This document shows positions 23,040-31,647 of a DNA stretch of 34,033 nt, piece by piece. Within the stretch, counting starts at the first letter, position 1. Every line of letters begins with the position of its first letter. The DNA lies in contig CAMNBU010000024.1 of assembly GCA_946533395.1 (NCBI GenBank), positions 1 through 34,033 of the forward strand. Direction: 5' to 3'. The translations under genes and the position numbers were made by a program. The notes beneath the pieces are model-generated. The model ran no database searches. It was not told the origin of the DNA and was given only the letters and a program-made list of their open reading frames with translations. The DNA comes from UBA4292 sp002395865. Its GTDB lineage: Bacteria > Bacillota > Clostridia > Lachnospirales > Lachnospiraceae.

Positions 23040-24029
23040 ATGTCGGAGGAGATTCAGACAAAAAAGATAGGTGAGGAGATCAGAGTCGGAGGCATCCGGC
23101 TCTCTTCGAATAGCCTGATGGCTCCCCTGGCAGGATATACCTGCTTTCCTTTCAGGCTGATGGCGAGAAAGCTGGGAGCCGGAAGCGCCTATACGGAGAT
23201 GGTGAGCGCGGATGCTCTGAAGTATAACGACCGCGCGACGGACAAGCTTCTGTACACGGACGAGAGGGAGAGCCTGAAATGTGTTCAGCTCCTCGGAGCC
23301 GTACCGGAGGTGTTTGAGAGGGCCGCGAAAAGTGAGAGACTGGCGCAGTTCGATGTCATTGACATAAATATGGGCTGCCCGGTCCCGAATGTGGTAAAGG
23401 CGGGCGAGGGAAGCGCACTTCTGGAGGATATACCGAGGGCGGCGAGGATCATAGAGGCCTGCAAAAGAAGCGGTAAGGTGGTGTCCGTTAAATGCCGCAT
23501 AGGGATGAACAGGCACAGTATAGTTATTGAGGAGTTCGCGAGGATGTGCGAGGCATCGGGCGCGGATATGATCACTGTGCACGGGCGCACAAGGGATATG
23601 ATGTACGACGGAGAACCGCTGTACGAATACATAAAGAGGGCGAAGCAGGTCGTAGGCATACCGGTGTTTGCAAACGGTGGTATCGATTCGAAGGAGAAGG
23701 CGGAGCTTATGATGGAGAAGACGGGTGCGGACGGCATAATGCTGGCCAGATACGGCTTCGAGAACCCGCTGATATTTGCAGAGCTGACAGGAAAGAGTAC
23801 GAAGGACACAAAACACAGTCTGCTCATGGAGCAGCTTGAGATAGCTCTTGAGTGCTATGATGAGCTCTTTGTAATGACATACATAAAGAAGCTGGCTTCA
23901 TATTTCATGAAGAAGATGCCGGGTACGAAGCGCTACAAGCTGGGTCTGTATAAGTGCGGCAATATTCATGAGCTTCGGACGGCTATAGATAATATATTCG
24001 GGGGCGATGCCCTCAGGGAGAGACAGTAG
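23040..24029 (+). CDS. dus: tRNA-dihydrouridine synthase
   Basis: A 329-residue FMN enzyme that reduces uridines to dihydrouridine in the tRNA D-loop with NADPH. Seen motifs: MAPLAGYTCFPFR (residues 27-39, flavin-binding strand), DINMGCPVP with the catalytic acid Cys113, SVKCRIG with Lys151, ITVHGRTR, and VFANGGI for the phosphate site. The family usually has Lys after MGCPVP; here it is Asn. The ATG at 23040 has AGGAGG four to five bases upstream, and a GTG at 23025 is less likely. It is directly followed by the leucine-rich-repeat gene. A candidate D-arm-bearing RNA is encoded 4 kb upstream on the other strand. Confidence 0.93.
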   Translation: MSEEIQTKKIGEEIRVGGIRLSSNSLMAPLAGYTCFPFRLMARKLGAGSAYTEMVSADALKYNDRATDKLLYTDERESLKCVQLLGAVPEVFERAAKSERLAQFDVIDINMGCPVPNVVKAGEGSALLEDIPRAARIIEACKRSGKVVSVKCRIGMNRHSIVIEEFARMCEASGADMITVHGRTRDMMYDGEPLYEYIKRAKQVVGIPVFANGGIDSKEKAELMMEKTGADGIMLARYGFENPLIFAELTGKSTKDTKHSLLMEQLEIALECYDELFVMTYIKKLASYFMKKMPGTKRYKLGLYKCGNIHELRTAIDNIFGGDALRERQ

Positions 24030-27000
24030 ATGGTACCGGACGAGTTTTACATAGAGGACGGCATACTAAAGGAATACAGGGGAGCTGCGCCGCATGTTCA
24101 AGTGCCCGATGGAGTGCACACGATAGGCGACGGCGCCTTCAAGGGGATGGCGTGGCTTCTTTCGGTGGAGCTGCCGAAGAGCCTGAAAAGGATAGGCGCG
24201 ACCGCTTTCAAGGGTTGCAGGCAACTTAAAGATATCAGCTTTCCCGAGGGGCTGGAGGAGATAGGCGAGTATGCGTTTCACAGATGCCATGGCCTGCAGG
24301 AACTGATACTGCCTGATACGGTGACTCTTGTGGGTCAGTGCGCCTTTTTGTACTGTGACAAGCTGCAGAAGGCGGTAATACAGGGACCCAAGAGTCTGGG
24401 AAAGGGTGTATTTTCACACAATCTCTCTCTCAGGGAGCTTTACATAAGCAGGGAGATGGACGGCTCAAACTTCGGTGATGAGGTGTTCGAGGGCTGCGTA
24501 TGCCTTCATAGGATAGCACTTTCGGGGGTGGTCTACGAGGTGGATAACCTGGTCGGGATAATGGATTCGCATTCGGGGTATCCCGCGGTCATAAAGGATA
24601 TTGCCAAAAGTGTCTTCCACTCCATGCATATAGAGGACGGTGTCCTTAAGGCCTTCAGCGTGAACCTTAAGTCCATCACACTGCCCGAGGGCATAACAGC
24701 CATAGGTAAGGCCAGCTTCTTCGACAAAAAGGGCGTCGTAAGCCTCACATTGCCGAAAAGTATCAAAAGCATAATGTCGAATGCCTTTTTGAACTGCATA
24801 AGTCTGGAGGAGATAACCTTCAGGAGCGAATGTGTGGAGCTGGATGATAAGGCATTTCGCGGATGCAATAATCTAAAGAGAATCCACCTGAATAAAGCGA
24901 CATATTCTCTGGAGGAGATCTCGGACAATGAATTCATCAACAGTATCCGCGACCAGGTGCTGGGGGATTTTTATATCAGCGGAAATATCCTCGTGCGCTA
25001 CATGGGCAATGAGGAGAGGATACGCATACCCGATGAGGTGGAGATAATAGGCGAGAGGTGCTTCTTCGGAAAGGAGCAGCTTAAGACCGTGCTGTGTCCC
25101 GCGGGACTGAAAGAGATACGCGAGCAGGCTTTCGCGGGCTGCCTCACGCTGCAGAGCATAGCTCTTCCTAAGGGCTTAAGGCGGGTCGAAAGGGAGGCTT
25201 TCGCGGAGTGCAAAAAGCTGATGAAATGTGCTCTTCCCGATACGGTGGAGCATATCGGCGAATACGCCTTCAGGCGTTGCTTTTCATTAAGACCCGAGGA
25301 GGCGTTGCCTGAGAACGCGCAGATACATCCATACGCTTTTTATATGGCAAAGCAGTTTGATGAAGTATCACAGAGGCTTCGCGCAACCGTGCCTGCGGCA
25401 GATGCAGAATTGCGCGGCCAGGCTGAGGGAGAGTATATAGAGCCCTACGCGTTTTCGGGTAAAGAGGATCTGAAGGCGCTGATACTCACCGGCGTAAAAA
25501 GGATCGGTAAATACGCCTTCTCCTCCTGCCCGAACTTAGAGGAGGTCACCATAGATGCTCACGGCTGCGTGCTCGAGCAGAATGTGTTCTCGACATGCCC
25601 GAAGTTAAAGCGGGTGAGCCTGCGTGTAAAAGAGATGGGTAAGGCTGCGTTTTCGTACTGCAGGGAGCTGTCCGAGGTACATCTTCGAGGTGTCGGTGTC
25701 CTTCCCGCGCAGTGCTTTGCGGGGTGTCACTCGCTTCAGGTATTTGACGCGCAGGAGATTACACGCATGGAAGAGCGGTGCTTTGACGAGTGCATACGTC
25801 TGAATTCATTCGACTTCACTGACATAAAAAGGATAGGCGAGAGGGCTTTTGAAAGGTGCGATTCGCTGAAGAGCGTCGAGATAGCGGATACAGAGATCGG
25901 CTACCATGCCTTCGCTGACTGCGCGGGTCTGGAGTCAGTGTCACTCACAGAGAAGACTGTGCCCGGGAGCGGGGCGTTCAGAGGCTGCACTCAGATAAGA
26001 GAGATAAAATATAACGGTGAGAGGTATGAGTTCTCGCGCTTTGCCGACAGTTTGAACCATGTGGGCAATCCCTATCCCATGCGCGTAAGAGAGGTCATCG
26101 CCTCGATATATTCTTGCTTTGACATCGTCGAAAAGAGAAAGCTGTGCGGCTATTTCGGTGATGCGACATGCATCAGTATTCCGGAGGACGTGGAGGAGAT
26201 CGCTCAGGATGTGTTCCGTGACCACGTGCGGCTCTCTGACATACGCATACCGCAGTCCGTAAAAACGATCGGCAGCCACGCGTTTTCCATGACGGCATGG
26301 ATAGAGGAGAGCAGAAAGCGAACAGGAACGGTCACGGTAAACGGTATTATGATAGACGGATCTGCCTGCAGCGGCAGGGTGGTGCTCCCGTCTGATATAA
26401 GGCTGGTGGCAAGCTGGTGCTTTGCGGGAAATATAAAAATCACGGAGCTTGTGATACCGAATGACAGGATAGGCATAGAGAATCTGGCTTTCAGAAACTG
26501 CCTGAACTTAAAGTGGATAACGGACTGCGACGGAAGAACGTATGAGCTTAAAGATGTGTCGGATCTTAAGGATGAGGCGATACCGGAGAATATCCGCAGG
26601 ATATTTACCGAGTGCATCAACTGCTTCAAGCTGGATGCGCAGGGGAACCTGGTGGAGAGCACCGGAAATATCACCGACCTTGTGTTTCCCGACGGCATAA
26701 GATCCATATCCGACGAGGTGTATAAGGACTGTCATCTCCTGGAGACGATAGCGCTTAGTGGGGATACGAAAAGCATCGGCAGATCGGCCTTTGAGAACAG
26801 CAAATGGCTTAGATCTGTCAGCGGCGCGGGGGCGGTAGAGAGTATAGGCGTCAGAGCGTTCTCGGGATGTCAGTCGATGGAGAGAATCGATCTCTCTGAC
26901 AGACTGAAAATCGTGGGCGCGAGATGCTTTGAGCACTGTTGCAGCCTGAAGGAGATACACATTTCGAACGGACTTGAGACCATACCCGAGAGGGCGTTCT

Positions 27001-27206
27001 TCAGGTGCAAATCGCTTACGAGGATATACATTCCGGCTTCGGTGAAGGTGATAGAGACGGAGGCATTTGCATTCTGCGATGAGCTGGAGGAAGTGTATGT
27101 TTCTGAGAAAACTCAGATAGCGGATAGGGCCTTCGCGTATTGCGATAAGGCTAAGATAAACATTTACGGAGCAGGTAATGCCACGCCTGAAGAAAACAGA
27201 CGATGA
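24030..27206 (+). CDS. giant cytosolic BspA-type leucine-rich repeat protein
   Basis: A 1058-residue protein made almost wholly of about 33 imperfect LRR_5 (BspA-like, Treponema-type) repeats of about 23 residues, with the pattern I-G-x-x-AF-x-x-C-x-x-L-x-x-I-x-(I/L)-P. The repeats are interrupted near residues 165-205, 300-340, 430-470, 675-725 and 845-885. These spacers often contain a phrase like YEVDNL or YELKDVSDL, so the protein seems to consist of four or five larger repeated blocks. There is no signal peptide, membrane helix or wall-anchor motif, unlike surface BspA proteins, so it should be cytosolic. The ATG directly follows the dus stop, and the stop overlaps the next start (ATGA), placing it within a coupled operon. 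A scaffold or binding role is inferred only. Confidence 0.9.
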   Translation: MVPDEFYIEDGILKEYRGAAPHVQVPDGVHTIGDGAFKGMAWLLSVELPKSLKRIGATAFKGCRQLKDISFPEGLEEIGEYAFHRCHGLQELILPDTVTLVGQCAFLYCDKLQKAVIQGPKSLGKGVFSHNLSLRELYISREMDGSNFGDEVFEGCVCLHRIALSGVVYEVDNLVGIMDSHSGYPAVIKDIAKSVFHSMHIEDGVLKAFSVNLKSITLPEGITAIGKASFFDKKGVVSLTLPKSIKSIMSNAFLNCISLEEITFRSECVELDDKAFRGCNNLKRIHLNKATYSLEEISDNEFINSIRDQVLGDFYISGNILVRYMGNEERIRIPDEVEIIGERCFFGKEQLKTVLCPAGLKEIREQAFAGCLTLQSIALPKGLRRVEREAFAECKKLMKCALPDTVEHIGEYAFRRCFSLRPEEALPENAQIHPYAFYMAKQFDEVSQRLRATVPAADAELRGQAEGEYIEPYAFSGKEDLKALILTGVKRIGKYAFSSCPNLEEVTIDAHGCVLEQNVFSTCPKLKRVSLRVKEMGKAAFSYCRELSEVHLRGVGVLPAQCFAGCHSLQVFDAQEITRMEERCFDECIRLNSFDFTDIKRIGERAFERCDSLKSVEIADTEIGYHAFADCAGLESVSLTEKTVPGSGAFRGCTQIREIKYNGERYEFSRFADSLNHVGNPYPMRVREVIASIYSCFDIVEKRKLCGYFGDATCISIPEDVEEIAQDVFRDHVRLSDIRIPQSVKTIGSHAFSMTAWIEESRKRTGTVTVNGIMIDGSACSGRVVLPSDIRLVASWCFAGNIKITELVIPNDRIGIENLAFRNCLNLKWITDCDGRTYELKDVSDLKDEAIPENIRRIFTECINCFKLDAQGNLVESTGNITDLVFPDGIRSISDEVYKDCHLLETIALSGDTKSIGRSAFENSKWLRSVSGAGAVESIGVRAFSGCQSMERIDLSDRLKIVGARCFEHCCSLKEIHISNGLETIPERAFFRCKSLTRIYIPASVKVIETEAFAFCDELEEVYVSEKTQIADRAFAYCDKAKINIYGAGNATPEENRR

Positions 27207-28267
27207 GATACAGAAAATTAGGAAATACGGGACTCGTGGTATCGGAGCTTGGCTTCGGTACCATTCCCATACTGAGGGGCCGCGTGCCTGTGCTGCCGCA
27301 GTATTACAACCCGGATACACCGACAGCTGTGGCTATCATGAAGAAGGCGTATGATCTCGGCTGCAATTTATATGATACGGCGATACCTGAGGAGTACGGC
27401 GATGCACAGATGAAGCTGGGCGAGTTCGCGGCGACGGTGGACAGGAAAAGCATCATCATCTCCGACAAGGCGAGGTTTTACAGTGGAGCCGATATATACA
27501 GGGAGGTGCTGCGTTCCATAGAGAACCTCGGCACCGAGCCCGATATATACTTCGTACATCAGGTGGATGATGACTGCGCCGATGAGGTATTCGGAAGGTA
27601 CGGCGCGCTGGACGCGCTCTATGACCTGAAGCGTGAGGGAAAGATCGGCTTCACCGGTATAGCCTCACACTACTACAGCGTCCTTTACCGCGCGGCTCTT
27701 GATTCGAGGGTGGATGTGCTCCAGGGCAGCGGAAATATACTGGAGAGGGGCATGCTGGATCGCGTAAGGGAGGAGAAGGCATTTTGCGAGAAGGGTTTTA
27801 TCCTCAACAAGGTATACGCGGCGGGACTTCTGATAGGACCTTTTTCCGTGCCGGAGCTCATAGGAGGCGTGCTTGAATACCCATTCTCGAGCGCGCTTTT
27901 GGGGATAGGGACATTCGAGCAGGCGGATGAGGCGTTTGCTGAGGAGTATGACCCTGTACATTTTTCTTTCGAGGAGGTCGTCGCTCGCCTGAAGGAGCGA
28001 TTTGAGCCGGTGGCCTGCGATCGCTGCGAGAGATGCGTATGCCCATTCGGACACGAGATACACACCAGCTTCAGACAGTTCAACTATTACCACCTCGGCA
28101 AGGAGTTCTGGGCTGTGAACAAGCTGAAAATGGATCTGGAAAACACATATCGCCACTGCTTATCGTGCACGGAGCACGCCTGCATGAGGGAGTGCTTAAG
28201 GGGGCTGCATATGCCCGAGGAGATAGAGCGTGTGCATGAGCTTGTCAGGGCATGGGGGAAGGAATGA
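27203..28267 (+). CDS. aldo/keto reductase with C-terminal Fe-S cysteines
   Basis: A 354-residue oxidoreductase. The N-terminal 270 residues form an aldo/keto reductase barrel with the full catalytic tetrad: Asp58, Tyr65, Lys89 and His119. The C-terminal 85 residues carry the cysteine cluster CDRCERCVCPFGHEI and a second group CLSCTEHACMREC, the pattern of AKR proteins with an added iron-sulfur domain, which probably use ferredoxin-type electrons as well as nicotinamide. The natural substrate is unknown. The start overlaps the stop of the leucine-rich-repeat gene (ATGA at 27203-27206), and a 49-codon reading frame overlaps its own stop in the same way. Confidence 0.88.
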   Translation: MRYRKLGNTGLVVSELGFGTIPILRGRVPVLPQYYNPDTPTAVAIMKKAYDLGCNLYDTAIPEEYGDAQMKLGEFAATVDRKSIIISDKARFYSGADIYREVLRSIENLGTEPDIYFVHQVDDDCADEVFGRYGALDALYDLKREGKIGFTGIASHYYSVLYRAALDSRVDVLQGSGNILERGMLDRVREEKAFCEKGFILNKVYAAGLLIGPFSVPELIGGVLEYPFSSALLGIGTFEQADEAFAEEYDPVHFSFEEVVARLKERFEPVACDRCERCVCPFGHEIHTSFRQFNYYHLGKEFWAVNKLKMDLENTYRHCLSCTEHACMRECLRGLHMPEEIERVHELVRAWGKE

Positions 28268-28413
28268 GCTGCTTGGAGAGCGGTAAAAAGACCTTCGATT
28301 TCACCGTGAGCAGTCTTACCTTTGCCTCCGTGAAGCTGGATGGAAAGATGTTCTCCTACACCGTCGGAGAGGGAGAGAATGCCGTAACGATGGTATTTGA
28401 GAAAAAGAAATAA
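28264..28413 (+). CDS. small protein of 49 residues, possibly a gene fragment
   Basis: The frame begins with ATG overlapping the reductase stop codon (ATGA) and ends at TAA 28411-28413. Its second half, SYTVGEGENAVTMVFEKKK, reads like the last two strands of a beta-sandwich domain. It may therefore be the tail of a lost larger gene rather than an independent small protein. No ribosome site is evident apart from AAGGA in the overlapped codons. A strong promoter for the next unit starts 11 bases after the stop. Confidence 0.4.
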   Translation: MSCLESGKKTFDFTVSSLTFASVKLDGKMFSYTVGEGENAVTMVFEKKK

Positions 28414-28423
28414 GGATATCTTA

Positions 28424-28452
28424 TTGACAAAACCGCCCTGCTGGAATATATT
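28424..28452 (+). promoter_or_regulatory. strong promoter of the TerB-like gene
   Basis: TTGACA at 28424-28429 and TATATT at 28447-28452 are 17 bases apart. The predicted start near 28459 leaves a leader of about 130 bases, much longer than needed for translation. Confidence 0.75.
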
Positions 28453-28487
28453 ACTATACAGATTTCGAACGTAATGATATGAATAAT

Positions 28488-28548
28488 GGTAGGGTCCGGA
28501 GGGCTTCCTCCATACCTTCACCGGTGTTTGGCAGGCATGTCATCGGTG
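28488..28548 (+). ncRNA. candidate structured leader of the TerB-like gene
   Basis: Two hairpins sit side by side in the leader. The first has GGTA/TACC (28488-28491, 28513-28516) with an inner GGAGG-GCTT-CCTCC (28498-28511). The second has CACCG/CGGTG (28519-28523, 28544-28548) with an inner five-pair stem TGGCA-GGCA-TGTCA (28529-28542). Alternatively GCAGGC (28531-28536) can pair with GCCTGC (28571-28576), just before the ribosome site, which would refold the second hairpin. I recognise no known riboswitch class. Confidence 0.4.
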
Positions 28549-28591
28549 CGCGGCCTCTTGGTGTGACTCAGCCTGCAGAAAGGATACAGAA

Positions 28592-29074
28592 TTGAACGAG
28601 AACGTAAAAGAACTGGTAGATCTTATGTGTAAGGCGGCAGAGCTTACAGGCACTGTGAACGGACTTGGAGACGATCTGGGCATCATCTCGAGGACTGAGC
28701 TCGCCATGTATATGATGTATCTCTCCATGTCGGATGGCGAGATAAGCACGAGCGAGGCGGAGACCATTTCACAGGTATGCGGTCTGGAGCTTGCGCCGGA
28801 GGAGCTCGCGTATTTCGTTGCGGACAATGACATCTTGAACCCCGAGTTCGGCAAGAACGTACCCGTTACCCTTAAGATACTTGTTAAGACTGACAATGAC
28901 ATGAAGGGCATGGGCAACGATGATGTTAAGTATTCCGACTATGTTCTGGAGACATATAAGGCCATCGGCGAGCTCGTGATCGGCGCCGACAAGCAGGTAA
29001 AGGACGAGGAGACCGAGAACTTCAAGAACTACATAGGCATGATGGAAGATTACATCAGCAACAACTTAAAGTAA
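28592..29074 (+). CDS. TerB-like acidic protein
   Basis: A 160-residue acidic, helical cytosolic protein. Two similar segments, MYLSMSDGEISTSEAETI (about residues 41-58) and GELVIGADKQVKDEETENFK (about 128-147), resemble the paired A-D-G-x-(I/V)-x-x-x-E motifs of TerB/DjlA-type domains, which bind metal in tellurite-resistance proteins. Whether metal is bound here is unknown. The start codon is probably TTG (28592-28594) because AAAGGA lies seven bases upstream, while the first internal ATG has no ribosome site. It has its own promoter, a long structured leader and a strong terminator, so it is an independent unit. Codon use (AAG, GAG, ATC) is cleaner than in its neighbours, suggesting good expression. 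Confidence 0.65.
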   Translation: MNENVKELVDLMCKAAELTGTVNGLGDDLGIISRTELAMYMMYLSMSDGEISTSEAETISQVCGLELAPEELAYFVADNDILNPEFGKNVPVTLKILVKTDNDMKGMGNDDVKYSDYVLETYKAIGELVIGADKQVKDEETENFKNYIGMMEDYISNNLK

Positions 29075-29082
29075 TTGATCAG

Positions 29083-29108
29083 GCGCTCCCGGTCCCGGGG
29101 GCGCTTTT
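29083..29108 (+). terminator. Rho-independent terminator
   Basis: GCGCTCCC (29083-29090) pairs with GGGGGCGC (29097-29104, one G-U) around a six-base loop, followed by TTTT. It ends the TerB-like gene nine bases after the stop. Confidence 0.85.
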
Positions 29109-29130
29109 GTTTACATAGGGAGAACACGAT

Positions 29131-29352
29131 ATGGGACCTGTAGATGATAAACTGACAGAGGATGAGCTTATAGCCATGATAGAGGCGCAGATGAACAGCG
29201 GCGTGAGCAGGCTCAAGGTGGAGATGTCCGAGGAGATGGAAGAAGGAGAGATCAGAAGCCGATACCACCACGGAAGGTGCGATGTGGGCTCAGTGTGGGC
29301 TGACGGGAGCGTCAGAAACATGTGCGACGTGGATGATTCCTCTTGCCAATAA
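29131..29352 (+). CDS. small hypothetical protein
   Basis: A 73-residue soluble protein: an acidic N-terminal helix (DKLTEDELIAMIEAQMN), a basic-acidic middle, then YHHGRCDVGSVWADG and a Cys-containing tail. The YHHGRCDVG stretch with two His and a Cys could hold a metal, but this is only suggestive. A GGGAGA site lies about nine bases before the ATG. It is 59 bases ahead of the DUF1538 gene, and no terminator intervenes, so it may lead that operon. I recognise no named family. Confidence 0.55.
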   Translation: MGPVDDKLTEDELIAMIEAQMNSGVSRLKVEMSEEMEEGEIRSRYHHGRCDVGSVWADGSVRNMCDVDDSSCQ

Positions 29353-29411
29353 ATGGCATGTGTGATAGAATCGAAAGGCGATAAAACTTCTGACAGGATG
29401 TGGCATATATC

Positions 29412-30944
29412 ATGAGAAGACTGCTCGTAAACATGAGGGAAAAAGCAGATGAGGCAATGGCGTCCGTACTGCCGATAGTGGCGATAGTGTGGGTGCTTTG
29501 TGCGCTTGCCGTCCCTATGTCTACGGGCGTTTTGCTTACTTTTCTAACCGGTAGCGGTCTTCTGGTCGCGGGCATGATGCTTTTCACCATGGGCGCGGAG
29601 ATGTCCATTTCACCCATGGGCGGATATGTCGGCTCCTTTCTGACCAGATCGAGGAGCGTGCCGCTCATCATAGGAGTAGCCTTTTTTCTCGGCCTCATCA
29701 TCACGATATCCGAGCCCGATCTTCAGGTGCTCGCGGGACTGGTGCCGGGCATACCGAACATGACGCTCATAGTGGCGGTAGGACTCGGAGTAGGTATATT
29801 TCTGGTGCTGGCGCTTCTTCGTATGCTTTTTAAGATCAGGCTTCAGATCCTGCTGATGGTGAGCTATGCGCTGGTCATATGCTTCGCGTTTATGGTGCCG
29901 AGGTCGTTTCTCGCCATAGCGTTTGATTCGGGCGGTGTCACGACAGGCCCTATGACAGTTCCGTTTATCATGTCACTCGGTGTCGGAGTCGCGGCCCTCA
30001 GAAGCGATAAGGGGGCGGCTGATGACAGCTTCGGACTTATCTCGCTGTGTTCCGTGGGACCGGTGATGGCCGTAATGGTGCTCGGCATGATATTTACCAC
30101 CGAGGAGACCCAGGCGGTGGTGGACAAGGTTGTGGACGCGGGAGATACCGTGGAGATGTTCGGTGAGTTTTTAAAGGGGCTGCCGGAGTACATCAGGGAG
30201 ATAGCCGTGGCGCTTCTGCCGCTTCTGGGATTTATGGTGATATTTCAGCTATTCGTTCTCAGACTGTCGTTCAAGAAGCTGAAGAGGATAGGCATGGGCC
30301 TTATCTACACATATGTGGGCCTTGTGCTTTTCCTTACCGGTGCCAATGTGGGCTTCATGCCTGCCGGCAATCTGCTCGGACACAAGCTGGCCGCAGGCGC
30401 ATATCCATACATGCTCATACCCGTAGGCGCCATCATGGGCTATTTTATCGTAAAGGCCGAGCCTGCGGTCTACGTGCTCAACAAGCAGGTCGAGGAGATG
30501 ACGGATGGCAATATCTCCGCAAAGGCCATGGGCACCGCGCTCTCGATAGGTGTCGCCGCCTCAATAGGCATTTCCATGCTGAGAGTGCTCACAGGCATAC
30601 CCATACTGGCTGTTCTGGTACCCGGATATCTTCTGGCGCTCTTCGCGTCGATATTCGTGCCTCCCATGTATACGGCCATAGCGTTCGACTCAGGCGGCGT
30701 GGCCTCGGGACCCATGACGGCGGCATTTCTGGTGCCTCTTGCGCAGGGAGCATGCCAGGCCAGCGGCGGAAATATGATGACGGATGCTTTCGGAGTGGTC
30801 GCCATGGTGGCCATGACCCCGCTCATCACGATACAGGTGATGGGTATACTTGCGGAACTCAAGAGAAAGAAGAAGACCAAGATACTTCGCGAGCTTGCCT
30901 TAGAATACTCGCAGATGGATGACGATGCGATAATACTGCTTTAG
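29412..30944 (+). CDS. DUF1538 family integral membrane protein
   Basis: A 510-residue multi-helix membrane protein with about 12-14 hydrophobic segments, resembling DUF1538 proteins, which are putative transporters without a confirmed substrate. It is an internal duplication: each half has EPDLQVLA or EPAVYVLN after a helix, and the signature AFDSGGVTTGPMTVPF (about residue 170) recurs as AFDSGGVASGPMTAAF (about residue 423). Acidic residues in membrane segments (EPD, FDSGG) suggest cation or proton coupling. The ATG at 29412 is preferred, as a GTG at 29400 sits too close to the AGGA site. A PII-like gene follows after 13 bases, so transport may be gated by a PII-type regulator. Confidence 0.85.
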   Translation: MRRLLVNMREKADEAMASVLPIVAIVWVLCALAVPMSTGVLLTFLTGSGLLVAGMMLFTMGAEMSISPMGGYVGSFLTRSRSVPLIIGVAFFLGLIITISEPDLQVLAGLVPGIPNMTLIVAVGLGVGIFLVLALLRMLFKIRLQILLMVSYALVICFAFMVPRSFLAIAFDSGGVTTGPMTVPFIMSLGVGVAALRSDKGAADDSFGLISLCSVGPVMAVMVLGMIFTTEETQAVVDKVVDAGDTVEMFGEFLKGLPEYIREIAVALLPLLGFMVIFQLFVLRLSFKKLKRIGMGLIYTYVGLVLFLTGANVGFMPAGNLLGHKLAAGAYPYMLIPVGAIMGYFIVKAEPAVYVLNKQVEEMTDGNISAKAMGTALSIGVAASIGISMLRVLTGIPILAVLVPGYLLALFASIFVPPMYTAIAFDSGGVASGPMTAAFLVPLAQGACQASGGNMMTDAFGVVAMVAMTPLITIQVMGILAELKRKKKTKILRELALEYSQMDDDAIILL

Positions 30945-30957
30945 ACGGGTAATTATT

Positions 30958-31647
30958 ATGATATGTTTTATGATAACCATCACCGGAAGAGGTCGCGTGA
31001 AGGCATTTTCAAAACTGTACGCGGAGCATGGCGCTGATGTGTGTTTTATATGCTACGGCCACGGCACCGCATCGTCGGATATACTGGACGCTTTCGGACT
31101 GGACGATTCCGAGAAGGCGGTGATGTTCTCCTGTATAAACGACAGGACCTTCATACAGATAAAGAGGGAACTTCAGAGCAGGTTCCATATAGACGTCCCC
31201 GGGACGGGGGTCGTATTTACGGTGCCGCTGTCAGCTGTAGGAGGCAAGAAGCAGCTGAGCTTTCTGCTGGGAGAGCAGGAATATGTGAGATCCGAGGAGA
31301 GCGTAATGAAGAACACAGAAAATGAACTGATAATCGTTATAGCGAATCAGGGATATACGGAGATGATAATGGATGCGGCCAGGTCCGCGGGCGTGAGAGG
31401 CGGGACCGTGCTTCACGCAAAGGGCACGGGTATGCAGGGGGCGGAGAAGTTCTTCGGCTTCGTGCTTGCCGACGAAAAGGAGATGATCTACATGGTCATC
31501 AAGTCCTCCATGCGCGAGCAGATCATGCGTGCCATTATGGATCAGACAGGAATACGTTCAAAGGCTCAGGCGATCTGTTTCTCACTTCCGGTGTCGGCTA
31601 CGGCGGGACTGAGGCTGGCGGAGCCGGAACAGGAGAAAAATGAGTGA
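30958..31647 (+). CDS. tandem PII-like regulatory protein
   Basis: A 229-residue protein with two PII-like halves. The first (about residues 4-85) has MITITGRGRVKAFSKLYAEH then CYGHGTAS. The second (about 123-215) has LIIVIANQGYTEMIMDAARS then HAKGTGMQG. Both match the strand-helix-strand of PII proteins, where the later Gly-rich turn precedes the T-loop. The tyrosine that is uridylylated in GlnB is not at the expected place. Its position 13 bases after the DUF1538 membrane protein suggests it gates that transporter in response to a nucleotide or metabolite, by analogy with GlnK-AmtB (inference). The stop overlaps the start of the next gene by eight bases. Confidence 0.78.
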   Translation: MICFMITITGRGRVKAFSKLYAEHGADVCFICYGHGTASSDILDAFGLDDSEKAVMFSCINDRTFIQIKRELQSRFHIDVPGTGVVFTVPLSAVGGKKQLSFLLGEQEYVRSEESVMKNTENELIIVIANQGYTEMIMDAARSAGVRGGTVLHAKGTGMQGAEKFFGFVLADEKEMIYMVIKSSMREQIMRAIMDQTGIRSKAQAICFSLPVSATAGLRLAEPEQEKNE

